64,000 nt of DNA from Marinobacter lipolyticus SM19 (GTDB taxonomy: Bacteria > Pseudomonadota > Gammaproteobacteria > Pseudomonadales > Oleiphilaceae), in NCBI RefSeq assembly GCF_000397065.2, contig NZ_KE007325.1:212495-276494 (forward strand), in the 5' to 3' direction. The stretch's first letter is position 1, and the number at the start of each line of letters is the position of its first letter. Below are positions 1-8,650 of the stretch, piece by piece. Under the pieces are notes generated by a model, which saw only the letters and a list, made by a program, of their open reading frames with translations, did no database searches and was not told the DNA's origin. A program made the position numbers and the translations under genes.

Positions 1-1111
1 CACCTGTCGGCCAGAACCATTTCGATGGTTAGCTGACGCAGGGTTCTGCATGCATTGGCGCTTCTTGGGGCAGTGCCGGCATTGCAACAACCGACCTTCG
101 AAGTGCACCCGGATCTTGCCATTCTCGGCTTCTCGCTGCCCCCGGTAGGTGAGCGCTTCGCCGGTCGGGCAGACGAAGGTCAGGTTCACCGGATCGAACT
201 GGAATTCACTCGCCGGGATCGTATCTTTCCACCCTTTGTCCGGCAGGTTCTGATGGCGCTTGCCGTACTTGTCTTTCTGGTTCTGGAACTTCGGATCCCG
301 GCTGCGGAACCGGTTGTCTGGCACGTAGCCGTTGATCTGCCGTTCGTGCAGGTACTTCATGTTCGCTTCGTTGGCAAAGCCGGTATCGGCGGTGATCACA
401 GCGCCTTGCTGATAAATGCTGTCAGCGATACCCAGCTTCTTGAAGCGGTGTTCCACGCTCTCCAGTACCGGTTGCAGGGTGTGGTGTTCCTGCCCTTCGC
501 CAAAGGCCTGGGCGTCGATGATGATCTGGTGTTTCCTGTCCACCGTGGCCACGCCGTTATAGCCCTGGATCGTGCCCTTGCTGGTGGTCATCTTGGCGCT
601 TTCGTTATCGGTGATGTTGCTCTTCACTTCCTTGTTCCGCTTTCCCCGGCCCATCCGTGGGCGGTTCGTCTTTAGGAAGCGGTCCACTTTATTCATGGCT
701 TCATCAGTGAGAGGATGGTCTTTGCCCGGCGGATATCCCGGTCCAGCGCTGCTTCGGTTTCCGCCTCGCCCCGCTCGTAATGTTCCTTCAGGTGATGTTG
801 GTCTCGCAGCACCACTGCCTCTCGCGGCTGGAGGTGATGCCCCTGGAATACGCAAACAGGATGATCTTCAGCAGGATGGCCGGATCGTAGGCCAGCCGAC
901 CGGTGTCTTCGTTGCGATACTTGGGAAGGAATACCGACAGGTCCAGCTTGTGCTCGATCAGGTAGTGCACCGCGTGTTCGAAGGTGCCGGGTTGAAGCTG
1001 GTCCTGGTAGTTGATCACGACCATGGCGTTCTGGTCGGGGTTATACGGCCTAAAACGGGGTTTGGCTTTGGGCACCCGACGACTCCTTGTCCGTTTGCCT
1101 GATCCTATCAA
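1..1111 (-). pseudogene. IS1182-family transposase, internally deleted and frameshifted
   Basis: Three pieces of one transposase lie in order on the minus strand but in different frames. The N-terminal piece (1111 to 788) reads PKAKPRFRPYNPDQNAMVV through SSRERQWCCETNI and then stops. A second piece (about 800 to 703) reads HHLKEHYERGEAETEAALD. A third (about 707 to 1, open at the edge) starts with DEAMNKVDRFLKTNRPRMG and contains KEVKSNITDNESAKM, GTIQGYNGVATVD and ITADTGFANEAN, which are conserved in the DDE domain of this family. The jump from CCETNI to HHLKE implies loss of several dozen residues; the second break looks like a one-base frameshift. The first in-frame codon is TTG at 1111, and GTG at 1075 is an equally possible original start. 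Not functional as it stands. Confidence 0.75.
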
Positions 1112-1147
1112 ACCGCTGCGGCATTTTTGAGTTTTTCTACAGCCTCA
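1..1147 (-). mobile_element. Partial IS1182-like insertion sequence, 5' end inside window
   Basis: The element holds a broken IS1182-type transposase read leftward and is cut by the window start. Its transposase-proximal end is probably near 1147: the minus strand there reads GAGGCTGTAGAAAAACTC, which resembles the terminal inverted repeats of this kind of IS. The other end and any target duplication lie outside the window, so the repeat cannot be confirmed. The copy cannot encode an intact transposase. Neighbouring sequence to the right is also decayed, so this is a junk-accumulating accessory segment. Confidence 0.6.
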
Positions 1148-1228
1148 ACGCTAGCGGCAGGGGCGCAACGTTGGGAGCGTCCCTTGACCGCACTTGATAC
1201 TGATTGAGCCTTCTCCCCAGCCCAGCGG

Positions 1229-1664
1229 TTGCCCGCTAAGCTGGAAGGCGAGGTACTGCTGCACAAGGAAATCAAAGCCCGGCCGGAACCCTTACTGGCC
1301 ATGCTCAAGGCCCACGCCGTGAACACCTTGGGGCAATTACACCGCCTTCTACGGTGCCTACTGGCTATTGATCGTGCTGATGCAGGCGCTGACCGGCGGC
1401 ACGCTCACGATTGGTCAGCTCGAGCGAGCCTTCGTCGGTACGCGAAACTGGTCCATCGGTATCAGCGCAAGACACATCTGGTGGGTAGCCTTCATGGCAT
1501 TGATCGCGAGGCACGCGCTTTCCATGCTGGTTGCACATTGGCGCGCACTCCAGCTGTTCGAAGATGCCCGGCGCGCTGCGCGCTCTCAAATTCTGTTGAC
1601 CATTGCCATGGTCGGACTGACTTTGCTGAGCCTGTGGATTCTTTCACAGCCCATCAAGGAGTGA
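1229..1664 (+). pseudogene. Remnant of an unidentified small membrane protein, frameshifted
   Basis: Two overlapping frames look like one protein. The first (from TTG at 1229) reads PAKLEGEVLLHKEIKARPEP and on to MLKAHAVNTLGQ. The second takes over at about 1335 with TPWGNYTAFYGAYWLLIVLM, then three hydrophobic stretches, ending ILSQPIKE with a TGA at 1662-1664. The same DNA near 1328-1345 gives NTLGQL in one frame and TPWGNY in the other, which is what a one-base indel would produce. No ribosome binding site is seen before 1229. The family is not recognised. It sits directly beyond the IS end, so it may have been truncated by that insertion. It could also be a 98-residue membrane protein starting at 1368. 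Confidence 0.35.
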
Positions 1665-1805
1665 CTGGCATCCCAGTATTTTACGTAATTTTCTTGGTTA
1701 GTGGCCGTGGTTGAGAACCGCATTAGAGAGCCCCGACATGTGTTATGAGAGCCTCTACCGGATTACGCCAAAATGCTGCAGTTATTATCTGAATTCACCT
1801 TTTCA

Positions 1806-3185
1806 CTATTCAATTTTATCAGCAAAGACGACTTGATTACGGCCATTTTCTTTTGCTTTGTATAAGGCTTCGTCCGCAAATTTAATAGTTTCCTCCATCG
1901 TGTAGCTTCCATCGTTTTTTGCGCACCCAATTGAAGCAGTAATCGGCCCATTTATGTCTGTCCATCCCTCAATCCTGATTTTTTGGATATTCATTCGAAC
2001 GTTCTCTGCGACACGTTCTGTTCCCTGTTTGCTACTATCAACCAGAATGATTGAGAATTCCTCGCCACCTATTCGGCTAACCAGATCGACATCACGGACT
2101 GATTTTTTCAGATCTTCGCTTAATATGACAAGCACCTGATCCCCCATATCATGACCAGCACTATCATTAATTTTCTTAAAATGATCAACGTCTATAATCA
2201 AAAGCCAAAATTCGTTTTCATTACGGGCAACACGTCTAATCTCTTCTTGTGCAAATTTAAGAAAATTTCTACGATTCGACAGCCCTGTCAATGGATCACT
2301 CAGTGCTGCCTTGGCAAGTAATTGTTCGCCTTTACGACGCTCATGATCTATTTTTTCCTGGTAGATTGCGGATAGAATGATCATTAAAATCATGAACCAA
2401 CATATGGTTACTACGAAGAGGCCAAATAAGCTTCCTTCTCTTGAACTAAGCGTCTTAACTAAAAGAAATCCCAGCAAAGAGGGAACCATATAACCTAAGA
2501 AGGTTTGTGACCTTGCAATTGTTCCGCCAAGATATGGGCTCAGGAATGCCCTCAAGCCTCCGATATGTGCTGTCATACTCAGAGCAGAGATGGCGAGTGC
2601 GAAGCCAGTCGTTGCTGTTAGTATTGACATTTGACCATGAAATTTTTCTAGATTATAGGCATAGCCAGTAAAAGAGATGGTTGGTAAAGCCAAGGCCAAG
2701 AAAGCGAAAAATTGCGAACTGATGAGCCGTTGAAAGCCATATAACCCCAAGCAGATAGCAAGGCAAAGAAACATAATGGCAGAGTTCAACCCCATGCTAT
2801 TACTTTTTCCCACTTCCAGCTCGCTCATAACCTGTTCCTGAAAGGGGGTTATGAGCGAAGAAATATTTGTGCTGAAAATTACATCAATAATTTTGGACGA
2901 TGCCATAATTATTACGAAAAGAGCGCAGGCCTTTTGCAACCATTCATCTTGTTTTTTATCATTTCTCTTTCGAAGTCCTAATCCGATAACGATTATACAC
3001 ATTGCCGTCAATGGATTTGTTGCGGGACCATTCGCAAATGGCCTGTATAGAATTTCTATAGATCCAAAATAGCCGGCTAGAACAGTGAAGCCGAACAATA
3101 TGCAAGCTCCACTGAGAGGTCGTACAATTGCCTGGGCATATTTGACTAATACCCATTGTTTTTCATTAAATGTGAATCCTGACAT
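1806..3185 (-). CDS. Membrane-anchored GGDEF diguanylate cyclase
   Basis: 459 residues. The first 275 or so contain about seven or eight hydrophobic segments of an unclassified sensor region, joined by a short charged linker to a C-terminal GGDEF domain. The domain starts at DPLTGLSNRR (297-306), has the metal-binding IIDVDHFKKIN stretch (330-340) and an active-site GGEEF at 373-377. An RDVD motif at 364-367 lies exactly five residues before GGEEF, so the inhibitory I-site is intact. Expected activity is synthesis of cyclic di-GMP from two GTP at the inner membrane, with product inhibition. No EAL or PAS domain is present. The gene is visibly AT-rich with AAA, TTT and ATT codons, unlike the GC-rich genes on the right, and lies in a decayed segment, which suggests transfer. 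The signal it senses is unknown. Confidence 0.9.
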   Translation of the reverse strand: MSGFTFNEKQWVLVKYAQAIVRPLSGACILFGFTVLAGYFGSIEILYRPFANGPATNPLTAMCIIVIGLGLRKRNDKKQDEWLQKACALFVIIMASSKIIDVIFSTNISSLITPFQEQVMSELEVGKSNSMGLNSAIMFLCLAICLGLYGFQRLISSQFFAFLALALPTISFTGYAYNLEKFHGQMSILTATTGFALAISALSMTAHIGGLRAFLSPYLGGTIARSQTFLGYMVPSLLGFLLVKTLSSREGSLFGLFVVTICWFMILMIILSAIYQEKIDHERRKGEQLLAKAALSDPLTGLSNRRNFLKFAQEEIRRVARNENEFWLLIIDVDHFKKINDSAGHDMGDQVLVILSEDLKKSVRDVDLVSRIGGEEFSIILVDSSKQGTERVAENVRMNIQKIRIEGWTDINGPITASIGCAKNDGSYTMEETIKFADEALYKAKENGRNQVVFADKIE

Positions 3186-3323
3186 CTTTGATTCAATTCC
3201 TACGTATTCTTTAGAATAACTGATTGTTTTTGCAATTCATTTAAGCTCTGAACAATCCATGGGCATACTGGCGCAAGCCAGGATCCTGAAAAAAGAGGTT
3301 TTCTCCTAACCAAAGGGCACCCT

Positions 3324-3845
3324 TTACCAGCGTCCGCCGGCCAATGATGGATCCACCTTCAGGAGCTGCCAATTGTGGATTGCTGACAGCAACAACAACG
3401 AAACACAAGCACCGAGCAACGCTAACCCCATATCAGACTGGGTGTCCCAGATATAACCCTGGGTACCAGGGAATGCTTCGGCATCCTCACCACTGACCAG
3501 GGCAACCCACCATTCAATCAACTCATAGAACGCACTGCAACCCAGGCAGATTGCAATGATGATAAAACTCCGCCAACCACTGCCGTTGACAACCCTTTTA
3601 CGTATCAGGACCTCCCTTGCCACCAGTGCCGGTACAAAACCCTGGAAAAAATGCCCCACCTTGTCGTAATTGTTTCTCTCTGCACCCCACAAGCCATCGA
3701 ACAGGGGCACTTCAGCGTAGGTATAATGCCCACCCACCATGAGAATGATGCAGTGCACCAGAATCAAACCGTATAACAGGGTGGTCAGGTGGAAAGAGCG
3801 ATAGGTCACCACCAGCAGCACAGCCGCCACCAAAGCTGGCAGCAC
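3324..3845 (-). CDS. YjdF-like DUF2238 membrane protein, 5' end uncertain
   Basis: The GTG at 3845 gives 173 residues with about five membrane segments and the family hallmarks VGGHYTYAEVPL, NNYDKVGHFFQGF and AFYELIEWWVA. Function of the family is unknown. The frame stays open upstream to a stop at 3936-3938, and the upstream codons read LWVVIFLSVLIWSGISPKDQ and TWFLEV, which fits the usual N-terminal helix of this family. No ATG, GTG or TTG occurs in that upstream stretch; only an ATT at 3909-3911 could start it. An ATG at about 3954 is in another frame. So either the gene starts at an unusual codon, or a frameshift near 3936 has cut it from its start and the GTG product lacks the first helix. 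Codon use is closer to the GC-rich genes than to the AT-rich neighbour. Confidence 0.7.
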   Translation of the reverse strand: MLPALVAAVLLVVTYRSFHLTTLLYGLILVHCIILMVGGHYTYAEVPLFDGLWGAERNNYDKVGHFFQGFVPALVAREVLIRKRVVNGSGWRSFIIIAICLGCSAFYELIEWWVALVSGEDAEAFPGTQGYIWDTQSDMGLALLGACVSLLLLSAIHNWQLLKVDPSLAGGRW

Positions 3846-3935
3846 CTCCAGGAACCAGGTCAGCTGATCCTTGGGACTGATCCCGGACCAGATTAAAACC
3901 GAAAGAAAAATAACAACCCAAAGGTACTTGATATC

Positions 3936-4256
3936 TCAATTCCCCCATGTTCACCCTTAGTTTCTAGCTGGCCCTGTCCAGACTCCTTTCAAACACAACA
4001 GTCAGTTATTGGATGGCCGGAATATAGCCGCTCTACGGCAATTAAACCTTGCGGGCAGCCCATTGCAAGCGCCTTTCGATTCCCCGGCCCGGCCAATCTT
4101 GCCAACTATCACACTTTCAACCGATAAGGTTAAGTGCAAACTACCCGCACAGAGCCCTCTGCTTAGGCCAACATTTGTGCTTCGTGCACTATTTATTTCC
4201 GTATTGTATCCACGAGGACTACCATGCCCTAAACACCCAATACTGAAAGAGAAACG
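3936..4256. other. Intergenic stretch, nothing recognised
   Basis: No credible gene, repeat or RNA was found. I looked for integron attC core sites here because an integrase remnant lies to the right. A GTTAAGT at 4128-4134 fits the 3' core pattern, but no matching RYYYAAC partner at a suitable distance was seen. The last 60 bases are AT-richer and probably contain the promoter of the small gene at 4257. Confidence 0.5.
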
Positions 4257-4400
4257 ATGACCCTTTGCCCTATTGCCGCAGCTGTCAGCTGCACAAAATG
4301 CCCGATGTTCCGAATTTGTCCCGCCACACGTATTCTCGGCGACCAGAAACCTGAGGAAAAAAAGCCTGAGCAAACCGAAAAAAAATCCCAAGAAGGGTAA
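4257..4400 (+). CDS. Small cysteine-rich protein, 47 residues
   Basis: ATG at 4257, preceded by AAAGAGAAACG as a plausible ribosome binding site, and TAA TAA at 4398-4403. The product starts MTLCPIAAAVSCTKCPMFRI, has cysteines at 4, 12, 15 and 21 (a CxxC at 12-15 and a CP at 21-22), then ILGDQKPEEKKPEQ and a Lys/Glu-rich tail. The CPIA...CxKCPxF..CP..xxGD layout looks like a conserved small protein I believe occurs in other proteobacteria, but I cannot name it. Four spaced cysteines suggest metal or iron-sulfur binding; that is inference. Too polar for a membrane protein and no signal peptide. It lies just before the integrase remnant and could be a former cassette or an unrelated host gene. 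Confidence 0.6.
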   Translation: MTLCPIAAAVSCTKCPMFRICPATRILGDQKPEEKKPEQTEKKSQEG

Positions 4401-4455
4401 TAAGCTCAGACCCGGATCGCTGATGAAACTGTCAATGTGTAGTGGTTCAATGATT

Positions 4456-4714
4456 CCTGGGGGATTACAGTATGCTTTGGCCAGGAAATACCCTAACGCA
4501 GGCAATACCCTAGAGTGGCAATGGCTGTTTTCATCGCCATCACTCAGTACCGACAACCTGGGAAAAGTTTCCCGTCGCCACCGAGTTACTCAAACGCGGC
4601 AACGACATCCGCACCGCGCAGGATCTGCTTGGCCATGCTGACCTGCGAACTACCCAGATCTACACCCATGTTCTGGGGCAGGGTTTTGCCGGGGTCCGCA
4701 GTCCTATGGCCTGA
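4456..4714 (+). pseudogene. intI: Integron integrase (IntI) remnant
   Basis: Two segments of an integron-type tyrosine recombinase survive. The first (4456-4595) reads PGGLQYALARKYPNAG, then [19 protein letters not shown]; KYPxAG followed by a tryptophan-rich stretch and STD matches the IntI-specific region before box II. The second (about 4577-4714, a different frame) reads [20 protein letters not shown] and then [19 protein letters not shown], ending MA and a TGA. The IYTHVL..GGAGVRSP ending is diagnostic of IntI and includes the catalytic tyrosine. Roughly 40 residues with the HxLRH box are missing at the join, and the N-terminal half is absent. It ends 15 bases before the nrdB stop codon on the other strand. 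No attI or attC site was identified. Confidence 0.8.
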
Positions 4715-4728
4715 GGGTCAGTGAGTCC

Positions 4729-5787
4729 TTACCACTCCAACTGCGCCCCTGTCTGATACTCAATCACCCGCGTCTCGAAGAAGTTCTTTTCCTTGCGCAT
4801 GGTGGCCTGCTCGTCCAGCCAGGGCGAGACGTTCCTCGCCCCCGGGAATGGCTCTTCCAGGCCTACCGTTCTGGCCCGGCGATTGGCTACGAAGCGGAAC
4901 TGTTCGCTGTGGTACTCGGCGGAGTAGCCCAGGATCGGGTCGCGAAGGATGTAGTTCGAGTAGGCGGTTTCCGCGGCTTCGGATTCGTCCCACATATCCC
5001 GTACAGCTTTCGGGTCGAGGGTGATGTTTTCCTCTTCCAGGATCTGGTTCACCACTTTCAGGCCGAAGGAGAAGTGCATGGCTTCATCCCGCAGGATGTA
5101 CTGCAGCTGTTCGGCGGTGCCGCGCATCAGGCCGCGACGTTGCAGGGCAAAGATGGGGCTGAAGCCGTTGTAGAACCAGGCACCCTCGAATACCGCGGCG
5201 AAGAACAGGTAGGACATGATGAATTCCTGCAGGTCGTCCTTGTTGTGCAGGTTCATGTCGGAACGCATGGCGGCGTCCAGGCGGCGGTTGGCCATCTGGA
5301 TCTTGCCGTTGATGGCGGGCACCACGCGGTAGCGGTTGTAGATTTCGCTCTGGTCCAGGTTGAGGGTTTCGATGCAGTGCTGGTAGGCCCAGGTGTGCAT
5401 GGCTTCCTCGTACACCTGCCGCGCCTGGTAGATCTGCAGTTCCGGGGCGCTCATTTTCTCCATCACCGCCAGGCCGATGTTACGCATGGCCAGAATGTCG
5501 GAGGTGGTGAGATACGCCAGCACGTTCTCGTACACGTGCTTTTCTGGCGCGGTCAGGCGGTGGTGGTAATCGTGGACGTCCTGGGCCATGTTGACGTCCA
5601 GCGGGGTCCAGTGGTTCTTGTTGGCGTTCATGAAATACTCCCAGGCCCAGGGGTACTTGAACGGCGCCAGTTGGTTGATGTCGGTCTCGCCGTTGATCAC
5701 CCGTTTGTCGTCGACGTTGACGGGGGCCGGGCCTTCGACAGTGGCCGGCCGGGTTTGGGTGTTTGGTTCGTCGTCCCAGTTCAGCAT
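4729..5787 (-). CDS. nrdB: Ribonucleoside-diphosphate reductase class Ia, beta subunit
   Basis: 352 residues. The small subunit holds the di-iron/tyrosyl radical cofactor that starts nucleotide reduction in NrdA. Metal ligands and radical site can be placed against E. coli NrdB: D97 in TTSD, E128 and H131 in YEEAMH, and the radical tyrosine Y135 four residues later (HTWAY), with the same spacing as D84/E115/H118/Y122. The second set of ligands is in EGAWFYNGF and LRDEAMHFSFG. The C-terminus YQTGAQLEW is the tail that docks on NrdA. Start ATG at 5787 is preceded by CCGGAG with 7 bases to the ATG. Fifteen bases separate it from nrdA upstream, so the two form an operon under the same leader. No clear terminator follows before the integrase remnant. 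Confidence 0.97.
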   Translation of the reverse strand: MLNWDDEPNTQTRPATVEGPAPVNVDDKRVINGETDINQLAPFKYPWAWEYFMNANKNHWTPLDVNMAQDVHDYHHRLTAPEKHVYENVLAYLTTSDILAMRNIGLAVMEKMSAPELQIYQARQVYEEAMHTWAYQHCIETLNLDQSEIYNRYRVVPAINGKIQMANRRLDAAMRSDMNLHNKDDLQEFIMSYLFFAAVFEGAWFYNGFSPIFALQRRGLMRGTAEQLQYILRDEAMHFSFGLKVVNQILEEENITLDPKAVRDMWDESEAAETAYSNYILRDPILGYSAEYHSEQFRFVANRRARTVGLEEPFPGARNVSPWLDEQATMRKEKNFFETRVIEYQTGAQLEW

Positions 5788-5802
5788 GATTGATCTCCGG
5801 TA

Positions 5803-8574
5803 TTATTGGCAGGCTTCGCAGTCAGGCTCGTCGATGCTGCAGACCTGGGGTTGCGACGCGGCGACGGGGGCAGTTTTTTCGGCGCCGGTGGCACCCAGGG
5901 AGCGCAGGTAGTAGGTGGTTTTCAGGCCGCGTTCCCAGGCCAGCTGGTACAGCGCATCCAGCTTCTTACCGCTGGGTTCAGCCATGTAGAGGTTGAGGCT
6001 CTGGGCCTGGTCGAGCCATTTCTGGCGCCTTGCGGCGGCTTCCACCAACCATCTTGGGTCAATCTCGAAAGCCGTGGCGTAGCGGGCCTTGAGTTCATCG
6101 GGTATGCGGTCAATCTGCTGCACGCTGCCGTCGAAGTATTTAAGGTCGTTGACCATCACGTTGTCCCACAGGCCTTCGGCCTTGAGGTCGCGAACCAGTG
6201 ACGGATTGACCACGGTGAACTCGCCGGACAGGTTCGATTTCACGAACAGGTTCTGATACGCCGGCTCGATGGACTGGGATACACCCACGATGTTGGAGAT
6301 GGTGGCCGTAGGCGCGATGGCCATGACGTTACTGTTGCGCATGCCGTTCTTCGCGATCAGTTCCCGTACCGGCGCCCAGTCCAGCCGGGCGTTGGTGTTC
6401 ACGGACAGGTCCCCTTCGCGCCGGGCCTCTTTCAGCAGGTTGATGGAGTCGATGGGCAGGGTACCCTGGTGCCACAGGGAACCTTCGTAGGTCTCATAGG
6501 CACCGCGTTCGCCGGCGAGAGTGGCGGAGGCGCGGATGGCGAAGTAGCTGAGCTGTTCCATGGCGACATCGGCAAACTCCACCGCTTCCGGGCTGGTGTA
6601 CGGCAGGCCTAGTTGATAGAGGGCATCCTGGAAGCCCATCAGTCCCAGACCTACCGGCCGGTGCTGGAGGTTGGAGTTACGGGCCTGGGGCACGGCGTAG
6701 AAGTTGATATCAATGACGTTATCGAGCATGCGCACGGCGGTGGATACGGTTTGTTCCAGGCGTTGTACGTCCAGCTCACCATCGCGGATATGGGCCGCCA
6801 GATTCACCGAGCCCAGGTTACACACGGCGATTTCATCGGCACTGGTGTTGAGGGTAATTTCGGTGCACAGGTTGGAGCTGTGCACCACGCCCTGATGCTG
6901 TTGCGGTGAACGCAGGTTGCACGGATCCTTGAAGGTGATCCACGGGTGGCCGGTCTCGAACAGCACGGTGAGCATCTTGCGCCAGAGCTGTTTGGCAGGG
7001 ATTTTCTTGAACATTGTGATCCTGCCCTGCTCTGCCAATGCCTCGTAATGCTCGTAGCGTTCGCGGAAGGCGTTGCCGTACAGGTCGTGCAGGTCCGGCA
7101 CATCGCTGGGGGAGAACAGGGTCCAGTCCCGGTCCTCGCGCATGCGTTCGATCAACAGGTCCGGCACCCAGTTGGCGGTGTTCATGTCGTGGGTGCGGCG
7201 GCGCTCGTCGCCGGGGTTCTTGCGCAGTTCCAGGAACTCCTCAATGTCCAGGTGCCAGCTTTCCAGATAGGCGCATACCGCGCCCTTGCGCTTGCCGCCC
7301 TGGTTCACCGCCACGGCGGTATCGTTGACCACTTTCAGGAATGGCACCACGCCCTGGCTTTTACCGTTGGTGCCCTTGATGTGGGAGCCCAGCGCGCGCA
7401 CTGGCGTCCAATCGTTGCCCAGGCCGCCGGCCCATTTGGACAGCATGGCGTTGTCGCGGATGGCGCCGTAGATGCCTTCCAGGTCATCACCCACGGTGGT
7501 GAGGTAGCAGGAGGACAGCTGGGAATGGCGGGTACCGCTGTTGAACAGCGTCGGTGTGGACGCCATGTAGTCGAAGGACGACAGCAGGTTGTAGAACTCG
7601 ATGGCGCGTTCGTTGGGGTTGTCTTCCCGCAGTGCCAGGCCCATGGCCACGCGCATGAAGAACACCTGGGGCAACTCCAGGCGGGCGTCGTTCCAGTGCA
7701 GGAAATAACGGTCGTACAGGGTCTGCAGGCCGAGGAAACCAAATTGCAGGTCCTGTTCCGGCTTGATGGCCGCGCCCAGGCGCTCGAGGTCGAACGCGGC
7801 CAGGGCCTCGTCCAGCAATTCGTAGTGGATGCCGGCCTCGATAAAGGCATTCAGGGCCTGGGGATAAATCTCCGCCAGCGGCAGGCTGCGGGGCAGCTCC
7901 AGCGCTGTGGCGGTTTCCATGCGCAGCTGTTCCAGCAGAAGCCTCGCGGTCACAGAGCTGTAGTCCGGTTCCTGTTCGATGCGACCACGGGCGGTCATCA
8001 CCAGCGCTGACAGCACGTCTTCCTCGGCGATGCCGTCATAGAGGTTACGCAAGGCGTCTTCCACCAGGGATTCGCCATCAATGCCTTCCAGCCCGGCGGC
8101 GGCCTGTTCCACCTGGAGTTTCATCAGGCCCAGGTCCAGCGGCACGGTGTCGCCATTGGCCTGCTTGACGGTCAGGTGCGGGTGCGCTTCCATCGGCGCG
8201 TGGCGGGCCCGTTCACGGGCGTGTTCTTCCCGGTACAGTACGTAGGCGCGGGCAACTTTCTGCTCTTCGGCCCGCATCAGCGCCAGTTCCACCTGGTCCT
8301 GGATGTCTTCGATATGCACCTTGCCACCGGCTTTCAAGCGCCGGCTGATGGCGTGTATCACCTGCTCGGTGACCCGTTGCACGGCATCGTGAATGTGCGC
8401 CGAGCCGGCGGCTTTATCGCCTTCCACAGCCAGGAAGGCCTTGGTGACGGCCACGCTGATTTTCGCCGGATTGAATCCAACGAGGGTGCCGTTGCGTTTA
8501 ATTACCTGAAGGGAAGCGGTATCGTCTGGTCGGGAAGTATCGGCCGGGGGGTGTGCCGCAGTGGCGGTGGACAT
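5803..8574 (-). CDS. nrdA: Ribonucleoside-diphosphate reductase class Ia, alpha subunit
   Basis: 923 residues from the ATG at 8574, chosen because AGGAG lies 7 bases upstream; the frame is open further, to 8646, but without a binding site. It reduces ribonucleoside diphosphates to deoxy forms in the cytosol with NrdB. Two ATP-cone-like regulatory modules stand at the N-terminus (around LQVIKRNGTLVGFNPAKI and again HLTVKQANGDTVPLDL), as in pseudomonad NrdA. The barrel contains the substrate cysteine in SQLSSCYLTT and the NLCTEI motif with the radical cysteine and glutamate. The C-terminal tail CSIDEPDCEACQ carries the thioredoxin-reducible cysteine pair. Expression is likely controlled by the NrdR boxes and cobalamin riboswitch in the 5' leader. 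Confidence 0.97.
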   Translation of the reverse strand: MSTATAAHPPADTSRPDDTASLQVIKRNGTLVGFNPAKISVAVTKAFLAVEGDKAAGSAHIHDAVQRVTEQVIHAISRRLKAGGKVHIEDIQDQVELALMRAEEQKVARAYVLYREEHARERARHAPMEAHPHLTVKQANGDTVPLDLGLMKLQVEQAAAGLEGIDGESLVEDALRNLYDGIAEEDVLSALVMTARGRIEQEPDYSSVTARLLLEQLRMETATALELPRSLPLAEIYPQALNAFIEAGIHYELLDEALAAFDLERLGAAIKPEQDLQFGFLGLQTLYDRYFLHWNDARLELPQVFFMRVAMGLALREDNPNERAIEFYNLLSSFDYMASTPTLFNSGTRHSQLSSCYLTTVGDDLEGIYGAIRDNAMLSKWAGGLGNDWTPVRALGSHIKGTNGKSQGVVPFLKVVNDTAVAVNQGGKRKGAVCAYLESWHLDIEEFLELRKNPGDERRRTHDMNTANWVPDLLIERMREDRDWTLFSPSDVPDLHDLYGNAFRERYEHYEALAEQGRITMFKKIPAKQLWRKMLTVLFETGHPWITFKDPCNLRSPQQHQGVVHSSNLCTEITLNTSADEIAVCNLGSVNLAAHIRDGELDVQRLEQTVSTAVRMLDNVIDINFYAVPQARNSNLQHRPVGLGLMGFQDALYQLGLPYTSPEAVEFADVAMEQLSYFAIRASATLAGERGAYETYEGSLWHQGTLPIDSINLLKEARREGDLSVNTNARLDWAPVRELIAKNGMRNSNVMAIAPTATISNIVGVSQSIEPAYQNLFVKSNLSGEFTVVNPSLVRDLKAEGLWDNVMVNDLKYFDGSVQQIDRIPDELKARYATAFEIDPRWLVEAAARRQKWLDQAQSLNLYMAEPSGKKLDALYQLAWERGLKTTYYLRSLGATGAEKTAPVAASQPQVCSIDEPDCEACQ

Positions 8575-8650
8575 GTCGGTTCTCCTGAATACGCGTTGGT
8601 TTGCTTGTCCTTCGCGTAGGCAGAGAATCGGGGAGGCAGCAGCCAATGAT

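Noticed and set aside
1148..1190. attC/attI-like motif around CCCAACGTTG and AGCGTTGAGG next to the IS end
   Set aside because: Core boxes are only about 30 bases apart and do not match RYYYAAC/GTTRRRY exactly, so it is too short and too poor for an integron site.
4109..4134. GTTAAGT core as an attC 3' end
   Set aside because: No partner RYYYAAC at 55-140 bases; a single heptamer is expected by chance.
4002..4556. 184-codon minus-strand frame covering the small gene and the integrase remnant
   Set aside because: Low-complexity translation with no family features. The plus strand carries recognisable IntI and the small cysteine-rich gene.
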